DNA of 64,000 nt from CAZQRP01 sp964596125 (GTDB lineage: Bacteria; Chloroflexota; Dehalococcoidia; GIF9; UBA5629). Shown here one piece after another: positions 25,843 through 35,276 of the stretch (position 1 is its first letter; each line of letters starts with the position of its first letter). Both the position numbers and the translations under genes were made by a program. The stretch covers positions 22,454-86,453 of the forward strand of contig CAZQRP010000015.1 of NCBI GenBank assembly GCA_964596125.1, written 5' to 3'. Under the pieces are notes generated by a model. It had not been told where the DNA came from, ran no database searches, and was given only the letters and a program-made list of their open reading frames with translations.

Positions 25843-25867
25843 CTGGATTTTGAGTCCATCACCAAGG
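25843..25867 (+). repeat. 25-bp direct repeat, right copy
   Basis: CTGGATTTTGAGTCCATCAC followed by CAAGG is the second copy of the sequence at 23778-23802 (22 of 25 identical). It ends within the ribosome-binding site of the ATPase gene, which may mean that the downstream gene was joined here by recombination. Confidence 0.45.
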
Positions 25868-25875
25868 AGGTATTT

Positions 25876-28044
25876 ATGAATATCAGCGTTGATTTGAAGA
25901 ATTGTTACGGGATTAAGTCTCTCCAATACGACTTTAACTTCAGTACTGGAAACACCTTTTTACTGTACGCCCCCAATGGTGCAATGAAAACATCTCTAGC
26001 AAAAGTATTCAAAGACATTAGCCAATCCAAAGAACCTCAAGACTCCGTTTATCCTCATAGAAAAACTGAGTGTAATATTTTGGATGAAACATTGAGCTGT
26101 TTAAATCCTCTTCATATATTTGTCGTTGATTCATATGACGATACATATCGGTCTGACCGCATAGCCACGTTACTTGTAAATGAAGAACTAAGAAAAAAAT
26201 ACGAATCTATATATAAGTCTATTGAGAGTTCTAAAGTTGCCCTATTATCAGCGATTAGTGAAATGTCTAAGACCAAGAAGAATACGGAACAATTAATATT
26301 GTCAGCATTCAAAGATGAATCAACAGATAGCTCTTCACTATTGGAGATGCTGCAAGACGATGTTAAGTCATCAACCTCAGAGTTCACCGATATTCTTTAT
26401 AACGAAGTTATAAACGATAATACAGAGCCCTTCTTAAAATCACCAGGTATACATTCGTTATTATGTGATTATATTGATAAATACAACGAAATCGTTGAAA
26501 GTTCAAGTTATTTTAGAAAGGGTGGCTTCAATCATTACAATGCAGCTACTGTATCAAAAAATCTAAATACTAATAAATATTTCTCCGCTAAACATACGAT
26601 ATTGCTATCTGATAAAACTGATAGTAAAAGAGAGATTAAATCACAAAAAGAATTTGACGACATTGTTAAAGATGAAACAGCTCGTATATTGAATAATCCT
26701 GAATTATTAGAGAAATTTAATGAATTTGATAAAAAGATAATGAGAAACATAGAACTTCGTAATTTTCATCAGTATCTGTTGAACAACATGAAAATTTTAC
26801 CTGAATTAGTTGATATTGATACTTTTAAAAAGAAACTCTGGATTTCCTATATTTGTGCTCACAATGAGCTATATGATAAATTTCTTTTAATATTAAAAGA
26901 AGGCAAACAACAAATTGAATCCATTGTGGAAACTGCACGAAATCAAGAAACTCTTTGGCGAGAAGCTGTTAATACTTTTAAGGAACGTTTTACAGTGCCC
27001 TTTGAGACTGAAGTATCTAATCAAGAAGAGGTGATTCTTAAGGATACGTCTCCCAGTATTGTTTTTAGATATGTGGACGGCGACGATTGCTGTCAAATAG
27101 GTGAAGGTGAATTATTAAGTGTATTAAGTACGGGTGAGCAAAGAGCTTTATATTTATTAAATATAATCTATGAAATAAAAGCGCGTGAGAAGGAAGATTT
27201 TCAGACAATATTAATATTGGATGATATTGCAGATTCTTTTGACTACAAAAATAAATTTGCGATAATTGAATACTTAAAAGAAATAAAAGAATCGAATAAG
27301 TTCTGTATTCTTATTTTAACTCACAACTTTGACTTCTTCAGAACGGTTCAAATTCGCCTTAATATAAATCGGGAAAATAACTGCCTTATGTCTCTCAAAA
27401 CTGAGACACAAGTTAGTTTGGTTAAAGCACAATATTTGCACCCTTTTGAATACTGGAAGAACAATCTTCATCTTAATAACACAATGCTCGTTGCTGCTAT
27501 CCCTATGTTGCGTAATCTAATTGAATATACTCAAGGGAAGAACAGTTCCTTTTACCTCAAGTTAACTTCTTTGCTACATCAAAAAACAGATTCTAGCTCT
27601 ATCACTCTTTCCGAATTAGCTGACATATTCAATAAAACGCTCTCTTTAACACTCAGCTTGGGCACCGGCACAGTATTTCCACTTATTTTTCAAGAGGCAG
27701 AGAAATGCCTTACTGCGCCTGAGTGTATCAACTTAGAGAACAAGGTTGTCCTATCAATTGCTATCAGGCTTAATGCTGAAGCCGAGATGATTCTCCGTAT
27801 TAACGATACGGAGAAAACAGGCCATATTGAAGGAAATCAGACACTAGAACTATTTAACCTCTACAAAGAACGATTCAGTTCCGATACCTCTGATGTAGAA
27901 CTTCTCGAACAAGTGGTAATGATGACACCAGAACCTATTCACTTGAATTCCTTCATGTATGAACCGCTAATTGACTTGTCAGACCATCATCTTAAAAATT
28001 TATACAATAGAGTCAAAGCTTTTACAATTACGAGACTACCGTAA
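25876..28044 (+). CDS. ABC/AAA_13-type ATPase with atypical P-loop, possible defence protein
   Basis: 722 residues, soluble, with AAGGAGG before the ATG. The N-terminus has LLYAPNGAMKTSLAKVF (about 29-45), where the usual GxxGxGKS/T is replaced by A-P-N-G-A-M-K-T. A long helical middle follows (about 105-340), then VLSTGEQRALYLLNIIYEI (ABC signature, about 415), ILILDDIADSFDYKNK (Walker B and D-loop), and LILTHNFDFFRT (H-loop). This order is that of SMC/RecN-like AAA_13 proteins such as RloC, though no zinc hook (CxxC in the coiled coil) is visible. The C-terminal 200 residues are unassigned. Related ATPases often occur in phage-defence islands; a defence role here is inference from the island setting. 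It is AT-rich like its neighbours. Confidence 0.8.
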   Translation: MNISVDLKNCYGIKSLQYDFNFSTGNTFLLYAPNGAMKTSLAKVFKDISQSKEPQDSVYPHRKTECNILDETLSCLNPLHIFVVDSYDDTYRSDRIATLLVNEELRKKYESIYKSIESSKVALLSAISEMSKTKKNTEQLILSAFKDESTDSSSLLEMLQDDVKSSTSEFTDILYNEVINDNTEPFLKSPGIHSLLCDYIDKYNEIVESSSYFRKGGFNHYNAATVSKNLNTNKYFSAKHTILLSDKTDSKREIKSQKEFDDIVKDETARILNNPELLEKFNEFDKKIMRNIELRNFHQYLLNNMKILPELVDIDTFKKKLWISYICAHNELYDKFLLILKEGKQQIESIVETARNQETLWREAVNTFKERFTVPFETEVSNQEEVILKDTSPSIVFRYVDGDDCCQIGEGELLSVLSTGEQRALYLLNIIYEIKAREKEDFQTILILDDIADSFDYKNKFAIIEYLKEIKESNKFCILILTHNFDFFRTVQIRLNINRENNCLMSLKTETQVSLVKAQYLHPFEYWKNNLHLNNTMLVAAIPMLRNLIEYTQGKNSSFYLKLTSLLHQKTDSSSITLSELADIFNKTLSLTLSLGTGTVFPLIFQEAEKCLTAPECINLENKVVLSIAIRLNAEAEMILRINDTEKTGHIEGNQTLELFNLYKERFSSDTSDVELLEQVVMMTPEPIHLNSFMYEPLIDLSDHHLKNLYNRVKAFTITRLP

Positions 28045-28309
28045 TGTCCTCTGCCTTCTCAGCTACATTTTTAGCTGGCCTCGCTAGACAGCGGTAGAAT
28101 TGATTTTTTAAAATCCCGCCTTCTTCTTTCTATGGCCATTTTCCACTATATCCAGTTTTTTTGCTAGTTCTGTCTAAACGGCACGCATTACACGGTAATT
28201 AATACTTCATTAATATTTAAGTAATAAACTATAACTATAAGTATTTCGTTTTATATATTATATCAACAGTTATTGATTTAAGTGACCCTTAAAACAGAGG
28301 ATACCACTT

Positions 28310-28732
28310 ATGCCTCAGAAGTATTCCTGTTCAAACTGTAGTGCACCAGTATCTTTTGGAGATAAGTTTTGTGGTAATTGTGGTATTAGTTTAAACTGGG
28401 GAGTACACCAAATGCCGCCTCCATCATCACCTTTATTGCATGGTTATCAGGACACAAATCAACAAAAAACATGGGAACGGCAACGTTCACAATATGAACG
28501 TCGACCAAAATGGAATGATCACTCTGTACAACGCCGACACGTACCTGATAATCAAAAATCCGTACCTGGTAATCTGAATCAATGCCAGCGGCGATATGTG
28601 TATAATAATCATAGCACCCTTTCGCAGAAAAATAGTTCATCGGTTGATAGCAGAGTAAAGCCAATGAGTGCTGAGATTTCCAAATTACTTACCGACTTCT
28701 TCGACAAGCATGTTAAATACAACAAGGTATAG
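28310..28732 (+). CDS. Zinc-ribbon protein with polar, Asn/Gln-rich tail
   Basis: 140 residues. The N-terminus is a treble-clef/zinc-ribbon: CSNC at 7-10 and CGNC at 21-24, the common zinc_ribbon_2 type. The rest is low-complexity and basic, with repeated RRHVPDNQK / RRYVYNNHS-like segments, and no membrane helix. Only a weak AGAGGA precedes the ATG. It is the last gene of the AT-rich island. Whether it works with the upstream ATPase is unknown. Confidence 0.65.
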   Translation: MPQKYSCSNCSAPVSFGDKFCGNCGISLNWGVHQMPPPSSPLLHGYQDTNQQKTWERQRSQYERRPKWNDHSVQRRHVPDNQKSVPGNLNQCQRRYVYNNHSTLSQKNSSSVDSRVKPMSAEISKLLTDFFDKHVKYNKV

Positions 28733-29057
28733 TCAACAAGGCGTAGTGAACAAATTGGACAAAAGTCAATTTGACTTATGCATTCATCTTCATATCCTTG
28801 AGGTTACCCTGTATTCATTTTTGAAATGTAAGCCACTCAAAAAAGCCGAATAGTCTCTTCGGAAAGATATAGCTTTAACCTCTGTTAACTACAAAAACCC
28901 TGAACTGAGCTCCAATAGACTAGCCGTTGACTATTATGGTAGCATGTATGAGAATACTCCTTTTCAAATAACTGGATATATTCTATAAAATAATCGTCTG
29001 ATATTTGCTCGGGAGATGCCAATACCCGGGCAAATTGAATCAGATAGCTCTGCCTAG
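28733..29057. other. Right border of the AT-rich island
   Basis: No gene I would support. A 61-codon frame from 28668 has no ribosome-binding site and overlaps the zinc-ribbon gene. Base composition returns to the neighbouring level at about 29 kb. I looked for a second copy of the tRNA-Val 3' end here as a right attachment site and did not find one. Confidence 0.35.
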
Positions 29058-30242
29058 ATGAAGCAGCGACTGCTTGTAATCTTGAACCTCTCGTTGGTTT
29101 CCGGCCTTGTAATGCTAGGTTTCAGTGTTATCTCACCGGTACTTCCACAGTACGCACTTTCATTCTCTATACCTGTAGCGCTTACAGGCTGGGCCGTCTC
29201 GTCGTTTGCTTTGGCCCGTCTTTTAATGGACATGCCAGCCGGATTTTTAGCGGACCGTTTTGGCAGGAAACGAAATATGTTACTCGGGCTAGTGCTTATA
29301 GGGCTATCTTCGATTGTAGCTGGCATGGCTAATAGCTACATCTGGTTAATCCTGGGACGTATAGTACAGGGTATCGGTTCTGCCCTCTATATAACTTCGG
29401 CAACAACATGGATAGCAAGGATATCCAGTGGTGAGTATAGAGGTCGTTTCATGTCATTGTATTCGGGGCTCATACTGGCTGCTACCTGTTTTGGCCCTAC
29501 CATCGGCGGCTACAGTGCTGTGCATTTCGGTCTTCATACACCATTTTTTGTATATGGAGGATTTGCTGTCCTTGGTCTACTGGCCACGATCCCTTTGACA
29601 GAAGCAATAGTATATTCTCAGGAAACAGATACAAGAGTACAGTTGAAAGATATTCCAAATGTTTTACTGAACGGTCCTTTCCTTCTTGTAAATTGCTCGG
29701 TTTTGGCATTGTTTTTCCTTAGGGCTGGTGTTCGCTCTACGCTTATTCCACTTTACACCTCTCTTAATCTGGGATTACCTGAAGATAAAATCGGAATAGT
29801 GCTGACAGTGGCGGCAGTTATTACTTCAGTATGTACTTTCCCTTCCGGCTGGCTCTCGGACAAAGTCGGCAGAAAAAAACCTATCATGAGTTCCCTCTTT
29901 TTGAGTGCTCTTGCTGTGCTTCTCATACCATCGCAAAACAGCCTGGGTGGACTTATTGCAATTATGGTTTTATACGGTTTCGCTACTGGTCTTCAGGGTT
30001 CTATTGCCGCTTGGCCTGCTGACATTGCACCTAAAGATAGACTGGGCACGGCTATGGGAGTCTATCGTGTTATCGGGGATATTGGAATGGTACTTGGTCC
30101 TATAACCGTGACTTATGTAGCTGACTATACAGGGCATTTAATGGTAACATTTATGCCCTTTTTGATACCAGCACTTTTGGCTTTTATAACGGGTGTACTG
30201 ATGATCTGGGCTAAGGATCCGGCGGCGAGAAAAAAGGCGTAG
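29058..30242 (+). CDS. MFS transporter, 12 membrane segments
   Basis: 394 residues with 12 predicted hydrophobic segments. The loop 2-3 motif DRFGRKRNM (near residue 70) and its mirror in the second half, DKVGRKKPI (near 275), mark the major facilitator superfamily. The family of short drug and sugar-type carriers fits. The N-terminal MKQRLLVILNLSLVSGLVML starts directly at the first helix. No clear Shine-Dalgarno is seen. Substrate unknown. Confidence 0.88.
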   Translation: MKQRLLVILNLSLVSGLVMLGFSVISPVLPQYALSFSIPVALTGWAVSSFALARLLMDMPAGFLADRFGRKRNMLLGLVLIGLSSIVAGMANSYIWLILGRIVQGIGSALYITSATTWIARISSGEYRGRFMSLYSGLILAATCFGPTIGGYSAVHFGLHTPFFVYGGFAVLGLLATIPLTEAIVYSQETDTRVQLKDIPNVLLNGPFLLVNCSVLALFFLRAGVRSTLIPLYTSLNLGLPEDKIGIVLTVAAVITSVCTFPSGWLSDKVGRKKPIMSSLFLSALAVLLIPSQNSLGGLIAIMVLYGFATGLQGSIAAWPADIAPKDRLGTAMGVYRVIGDIGMVLGPITVTYVADYTGHLMVTFMPFLIPALLAFITGVLMIWAKDPAARKKA

Positions 30243-30478
30243 AGAGTTCATGATTAAGAGAGATAGTCCAGCCTCAATTTGCACAATGAGCCAGAAAGGA
30301 AATTTCCAGGAACGGCTCAATTATCAATCCCTCTCTCCAGCATCTAGGGAAGAAACAAAACATTAAGCCTTCATACTAGAGAGGTTTTATTTCATACTAT
30401 TGCCAGGCCATCCTGTTTGTAGCTAAAAAACAATTTGCCTTTTCACCGAATATGCATAAACTGGAAGCCAGACGTTCA

Positions 30479-31804
30479 TCATTCAAGGTTATGTTTCTTT
30501 GCCACTGGTTTTAGAAAACAGCTCATAACAAAGCCAATGACGCCGGTGGCAATGCAAGTTAAGAAAACGAGCTGGTAACTATGTGTAATATCAAATAGCC
30601 ATCCAGCCAGGAGTGGGGTAATGCCGCTTCCTGCAGTGGCAAACATTTCAACAGTGCCCATTATCACCCCTAAAGAGCTGATCCCAAATAGCTCACCGGC
30701 CGTAGAAAATCTCAAGACAGCTACCCCACCCCAGGCTAGGCCAAAAAGTACGGCCCATATATAGAGTGTCCAGACTGACTCGCCTATTAGCAAGGCAAGA
30801 AAAGCTACCGGAAACAAAATAAAACCGATAATAAGAGACCGCCTGCTCCCTATCAAATCAGCGAGTTGCCCCATTAATAGTCGTCCAACAATGCTCACTC
30901 CACTATTGACTGCCAGGATGCTACCTGCTGTAGTGAGGGAAAATCCTATATCAGTAACATGGGGAGCAATATGTACTATAATACCCCGGTTTAATCCGAA
31001 AAATAAAAGTATGATAGACAGTATCCAGAATTGCCTGGTTCGAAACGCCTCAGCGAGAGTAAGCCCTTTGGAATTCAGAATGGGGGATTGTTTCTGCTCT
31101 TCTGACTTTTTTATCCTTTTGGCACCATCTGGCAACTGTCCTAATTCAGACGGGTCTCGCTTGAGAAACAATCCTGATGCTAACATGAATGTTAGGGTTA
31201 TGGCACCGATAATAATCCAGCCTATGCGCCAACTGTAAGTTAAGGTGAGCCAGGCGGTTGCAGGAGCGAAAATCATCCCGCCTACGCCGGCTCCTGCAGA
31301 AACTATGGCAATCATAAGACCACGTCGTTTGACAAACCATCTTGATACTGTGGACATCAGGGCAGGACCTAGAACACTAAAACCCATGGCTGATACCAAT
31401 CCCCAGAAAAAGTATACTTGCCAGATACCGGTAGCTCGAGAGATAAGCAAATGACTTATTCCCAAGAAGGCGCCACCCATTGTAATTACTTTTCTGGGAC
31501 CAAACTTGTCGCAAAGTCTTCCGTTGACAGCGCCGAGAATAGCCGTTAAGATCGAGGCCATTGAGACAGCTCCTGACATTAAAGTTCTCGTAAAACCAAG
31601 CTCGTCCGCCATCGGTTTGAAAAAAATGCCAAAGCATCCCCTGGTCCCCCAACCGACAATCCACATCAGAAGGGCAGCCAAAACTACTATATAGCCATAG
31701 AAAAATTTCTTATACACCGTTTCAGTTACAGAAGAGGATTCTCTGCTCATTTTTACCGGCTTTTGGCAAGATTTTTCCAGTCGCAACCATAATTTTCCCA
31801 TCAT
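30479..31804 (-). CDS. MFS transporter, monocarboxylate/oxalate-formate antiporter-like
   Basis: 441 residues with 12 membrane segments. The first segments read FYGYIVVLAALLMW and GCFGIFFKPMADELGFTRT, which is typical of the OFA/monocarboxylate-porter branch of the MFS, followed by DKFGPRKV in loop 2-3. The start is uncertain: ATG at 31804 or ATG at 31750 (MSRESSSV), neither with a good ribosome-binding site; the second is nearer the usual length. Probable role: exchange of small carboxylic acids across the inner membrane. It is closely similar in layout to the carrier at 48740-50023. Confidence 0.88.
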   Translation of the reverse strand: MMGKLWLRLEKSCQKPVKMSRESSSVTETVYKKFFYGYIVVLAALLMWIVGWGTRGCFGIFFKPMADELGFTRTLMSGAVSMASILTAILGAVNGRLCDKFGPRKVITMGGAFLGISHLLISRATGIWQVYFFWGLVSAMGFSVLGPALMSTVSRWFVKRRGLMIAIVSAGAGVGGMIFAPATAWLTLTYSWRIGWIIIGAITLTFMLASGLFLKRDPSELGQLPDGAKRIKKSEEQKQSPILNSKGLTLAEAFRTRQFWILSIILLFFGLNRGIIVHIAPHVTDIGFSLTTAGSILAVNSGVSIVGRLLMGQLADLIGSRRSLIIGFILFPVAFLALLIGESVWTLYIWAVLFGLAWGGVAVLRFSTAGELFGISSLGVIMGTVEMFATAGSGITPLLAGWLFDITHSYQLVFLTCIATGVIGFVMSCFLKPVAKKHNLE

Positions 31805-32470
31805 GAAGATAGCATACTTGGGCTCAGGCCTGTTTCAAGGTTTCGTCAGTTTATTTTTGGTATTTCTTTCATGAGCTTCAATAGGCTCGCGCCAGATAAA
31901 CAAAGCTTTCTAAAGGACGATATCAAGTTCATCTAAACAAAGGTGGCTTGGATTTCTGTTATTTGAGTTGTCCCTCTCTCGCCATCAGGTTGGTTAGCAT
32001 AGTCCACTATCCTAGCTATGATGATTATACGATAGAATATACGAATTCCATGTTTAAGTAGTTGATGTTCTAGATAGCAATAGCCATTTCGATGATTTCG
32101 TAAACCGAGCCCTTACTGAACTTAGCATCTTGATTTGTGCAGCTTGGCCTGACAATCAAAGTCACTTAAAATTCTCATGTAGTTTTAATCAGTTTTATTC
32201 ATGGAATGACCAGTGGGTAATGCCAATATAGTATGCGCGACTATGGAACCTGCATATATTCATGCTATATCATATATCTGTCCCTCTCCAAAATAGCAAT
32301 AGTTCACTTACCTTTGCTTGCATGAGCTACACACAATGTACAAGTGCATACCTATAATTGGTATTCCTAGCTAGGCATGCTTAGAACGTTAACTATGAAA
32401 AACATAATTTTTCGCTGCATAGCTATATTATATATGACGTGTGGTCAAGCACTGCCCCTGACTAACCTCA
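31805..32470. other. Long intergenic stretch containing a dispersed repeat copy
   Basis: No gene is evident in 666 bases. The part 32131-32365 is a diverged copy of a dispersed repeat (separate entry). The part next to 31804 must hold the promoter of the minus-strand carrier, which I cannot place with confidence. Confidence 0.4.
32131..32365 (+). repeat. Dispersed intergenic repeat, copy 1 (most diverged)
   Basis: Shares CATGTAGTTTTAATCAGTT and the surrounding sequence (…CACTT..AAA…, …GACCAGT…GTA…, …GCGACT…) with copies at 40492-40715 (+) and 50051-50190 (-). Similarity to copy 2 continues through an AT-rich tail with CATATATCT-GTCCCT and TTACCT-TGCATG blocks. It has no coding potential. It lies between two unrelated minus-strand transcription units. 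Confidence 0.55.
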
Positions 32471-32683
32471 TTACTTATACACAACCATCATAGGCGCTGG
32501 AATCCGCAGCTTGATGGCATCTCTGGGGCAATCTATGACACAGGCGTTGCAGTGCCAGCACTCATAGGGATAGGATACGGTTGGGACTTCTTTTCGCTTC
32601 GAACCAAAGTAGACATCCAGAGGGCAGATAGCAGTGCATAGTCCACACCCATCGCAGAGCTGCTTGTTAATTATTGGCGGCAT
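32471..32683 (-). CDS. Small 2[4Fe-4S] ferredoxin (AprB-like), partner of 32710-34410
   Basis: 70 residues. Two cluster motifs are present: CDGCGLCTAICP (10-21) and CWHCNACVIDCP (43-54), separated by FGSKRKEVPTVSYPYE as in the short adenylylsulfate reductase beta subunits and related ferredoxins. GGAGGAGAG lies before the ATG. It starts 26 bases after the stop of the flavoprotein on the same strand, so it is the second gene of a two-gene operon. It probably carries electrons to or from the FAD of its partner. The long C-terminal tail of true AprB is absent. Confidence 0.88.
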   Translation of the reverse strand: MPPIINKQLCDGCGLCTAICPLDVYFGSKRKEVPTVSYPYECWHCNACVIDCPRDAIKLRIPAPMMVVYK

Positions 32684-32709
32684 CGTTTCTCTCCTCCTTC
32701 AGAATCAAG

Positions 32710-34410
32710 CTAAAAAGGCTCATTGGCAGAATTGACTCCCGTCCGCCACCGCCTTACCTCCTCCCACCTAGTAGTGGGTCTGCCATCCACCTGTTTGATA
32801 GTTAACTGCCTTGGCATAGGCAAGGGCAGGGGATAATCGGAGCGGACAAACAGCCCTCTGGTCTCGTTCCTTGCTAAGGAACTAATAAAGATGAGCTCTG
32901 CCGTTTCTAGAAGATTCAGTACCTCTAGGGAACGGACCAGCTCATGCTGGTTGCTAGCTCCTAACGTTTCCAGTGCCCTGGCCTTTACCCGCTGAATATG
33001 CTTCAAGCCTTGCTGGAGCAAGCTTTCTGACTTGGGATTTGCAGCAAAGTCCTGAAGCGTCTGCTGCAGAGCAAAGTTAAACTCAAGCCAGGTAGCTCCA
33101 TCCTCACGATTGCGGACTGAGTCGAGTAGTCTGATATTTTCCGCCACTGTTTTTTTAGCACGGTCTGATTTCTCGATGTGAGAAGGCCCTACTTCTTTAA
33201 CGTACTTGGCTGCGTTCTCTCCGGCTGCCATCCCGTGAACAGCAGCGCCAGAACAAGCGCCGATCCCTAGAGGAGCGTCGTCCCCTATAGCATAGAGCCC
33301 GTTCACAATGGTCTCACTCCTGGCGTTTATACTGATACCCCCGCCACCGCCCATATCGTAGGTGGTGAATTCAACAGGGTTCCTGCGGGGATCTATCCCT
33401 TCCGAGTCCATGTAGTCTAATATTGTGGTGTTTCCTTCCTGGACCAGCCAATGCCTCATGTGCTGGTAATCATCATCTGAAAGTCCTCCGCAGTCCATAT
33501 AGACAGGACCCCTGCCAGCGGCACGGTATTGGGCAAAGATCCCTTTGTTGGCTTCCATGGCCGGATCACCCCACTCGGGATCGGGCTTGTCCACAAAGGT
33601 GCCTATCGGTCGACCTTGAGGGTCCCGAAGAACGCCTACCCACGTTGCCTGTCCCGACCGGGCTAGGTACTTGGGGCCGCAATGGCGAGTCCGCATCTCA
33701 ACATTGACCAGCTCTGCACCAGCCCGATACGCCATAGCCCGGCCATCACCGGTGCAACTCGGGCACCCGCCAACGTTGAACACCCATCCTGGTGTGAGGC
33801 TCGGATACAGTCGGGAACATCCTCCAGTAGACAAAATAATGGCTTTAGCCTCAAACTGGACCAGCCGATCCTCCCAAGCATGTATACCCAAAGCCCCCAC
33901 TGGTCTATCATTGCCCATGAGTATGTCCAAGACCATGACCCGGTTAATAATCTCTACTCCCTGGTCGCGTGCCTTCTTGGTCAGAATAAGCTTCTGGTTC
34001 TCTCCATGATACTTCAGGCTGATGTGAGGATAACCGGGAAAAGTGTGGCCTGCCCAGACATATTTCCCCTCATGTTTCATGGGTATGCCCCAGTCATCCC
34101 AGATCTTAGCAACCTCCGCTGACCGCTCCAGCCACAGCGGTATCACTGCGTCGAAGTGCTTCATCCCACCACCACCCATATGGGAGAGAAAGTAGGCTTC
34201 GATGACAGGCTCTACATTTGTCCCGTGGTATTCTGGCAGATAGACCCGGAAGTGGTCGTTCCCCATGCCACCAGCACCACTACGACGGGTGTCTGCCTTC
34301 TCAGCCACCACTACCCTGGCTCCAGCCTTTCGGGCCTGTATTGCTGCCATCAGCCCCGCGATGCCACCTCCCACGACCAGGATATCAGTCTGAACCTTGT
34401 CCATTTTCAC
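32710..34410 (-). CDS. FAD-dependent oxidoreductase, fumarate reductase/AprA-like
   Basis: 566 residues of the succinate dehydrogenase/fumarate reductase/AprA flavoprotein family. The Rossmann motif TDILVVGGGIAGLMAAIQAR is at 8-27, with KADTRRSGAGGMG at the FAD-substrate interface and the second FAD motif GLYAIGDDAPLG-IGACSGAAVHG near 375-395. The C-terminal helical domain ends in RNETRGLFVRSDYP, typical of the family's capping helices. With the downstream small ferredoxin it forms an AprAB-like pair. True APS reductase residues cannot be verified here, so the substrate remains open (a sulfur compound, an enoate or an unknown). A second pair lies at 58698-60624. AGGAGGAAT precedes the start. 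Confidence 0.88.
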   Translation of the reverse strand: MKMDKVQTDILVVGGGIAGLMAAIQARKAGARVVVAEKADTRRSGAGGMGNDHFRVYLPEYHGTNVEPVIEAYFLSHMGGGGMKHFDAVIPLWLERSAEVAKIWDDWGIPMKHEGKYVWAGHTFPGYPHISLKYHGENQKLILTKKARDQGVEIINRVMVLDILMGNDRPVGALGIHAWEDRLVQFEAKAIILSTGGCSRLYPSLTPGWVFNVGGCPSCTGDGRAMAYRAGAELVNVEMRTRHCGPKYLARSGQATWVGVLRDPQGRPIGTFVDKPDPEWGDPAMEANKGIFAQYRAAGRGPVYMDCGGLSDDDYQHMRHWLVQEGNTTILDYMDSEGIDPRRNPVEFTTYDMGGGGGISINARSETIVNGLYAIGDDAPLGIGACSGAAVHGMAAGENAAKYVKEVGPSHIEKSDRAKKTVAENIRLLDSVRNREDGATWLEFNFALQQTLQDFAANPKSESLLQQGLKHIQRVKARALETLGASNQHELVRSLEVLNLLETAELIFISSLARNETRGLFVRSDYPLPLPMPRQLTIKQVDGRPTTRWEEVRRWRTGVNSANEPF

Positions 34411-34685
34411 GACATTCCTCCTTTAGTAGGTACTTATCTTGCTGGCTATCTATTCATTGAAACCACGGTTTTCCCACATCACCATTTGACCGTAAATAGG
34501 AAAGTGCCTGTAGTGAGCTTTCTTACCTCTTGTAGTTCGGTCAAGGGAAGAGCCGTACTTTTAATAACAGTTAATATTATAGCGTTATTATATTAAAAAT
34601 CTAGTATGGAAAGTATTGGACTATTGGTATAAACTACTTCTTTATACTTTTCTTGGAAGGTAACATTATAATGGATTGTTTATCA

Positions 34686-35036
34686 TTATGAACTGGCAGC
34701 TTTCGGATGATGAGAAACTGGCTCTTTCCTTTGCCCATCCATTAAGTGTAATATCGCTGCGATAGGATGTTTATATATCATACGAGGGCCAGAGTATCGC
34801 ATTACAGCCCTAATGCTTTCTCTCATATCAGGTTTGTAACAATGTACCGGGCACTTGGCACATGTTGTCTTGCCTTCTTGGAACGGACATTTTTCAAGAC
34901 GCTGGCGTGCATAATCAAGAAGGTATGAACATTTCTGGCATAATCCATGAGAAGAATGGTTTTCATGACAATATATGTTTATCATCGCCTCGACTGTTTT
35001 ACTCTCTCTTTTGATTCGAGAACGTTTGTTATTCAT
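34686..35036 (-). CDS. YgbA-like (nitrous oxide-stimulated promoter family) protein
   Basis: About 116 residues from the ATG at 35036 (MNNKRSRIKRESKTVEAMI). The family features are visible: RESKTVEAMINIYCHENH, CQKCSYLLDYARQRLEKCPF, KTTCAKCPVHCYKP, and YSGPRMIYKHPIAAILHL. The eight or so conserved Cys and His suggest metal or Fe-S binding. In E. coli the homologue ygbA is NsrR-regulated and linked to growth under nitrosative stress; the biochemical role is not known. It stands alone. No NsrR-type site was recognised upstream. Confidence 0.8.
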   Translation of the reverse strand: MNNKRSRIKRESKTVEAMINIYCHENHSSHGLCQKCSYLLDYARQRLEKCPFQEGKTTCAKCPVHCYKPDMRESIRAVMRYSGPRMIYKHPIAAILHLMDGQRKEPVSHHPKAASS

Positions 35037-35276
35037 TGTAAGCGTATTATATAACAAGGGTGCTGATAGACAGAAAGGGTAGTGTAAGTCATGCTTCCCT
35101 CCTATTGTCTATCAGTACTAGTTTACTAAAACTTCAATTACATCAAGTAGTGCTCTACGGTGCCCATCTTTGATTTATATGAGCATCGGTTAAGGTCTGT
35201 TAATCCCAGTTAGACGGGTTAGGATGCTCCGGTGCCCAGTATCCTCCCTCCCACTCAACCGTCCTATTTTTATAAA

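Noticed and set aside
28668..28853. Small frame overlapping the zinc-ribbon gene
   Set aside because: No start signal and sequence of low complexity in another frame of a real gene.
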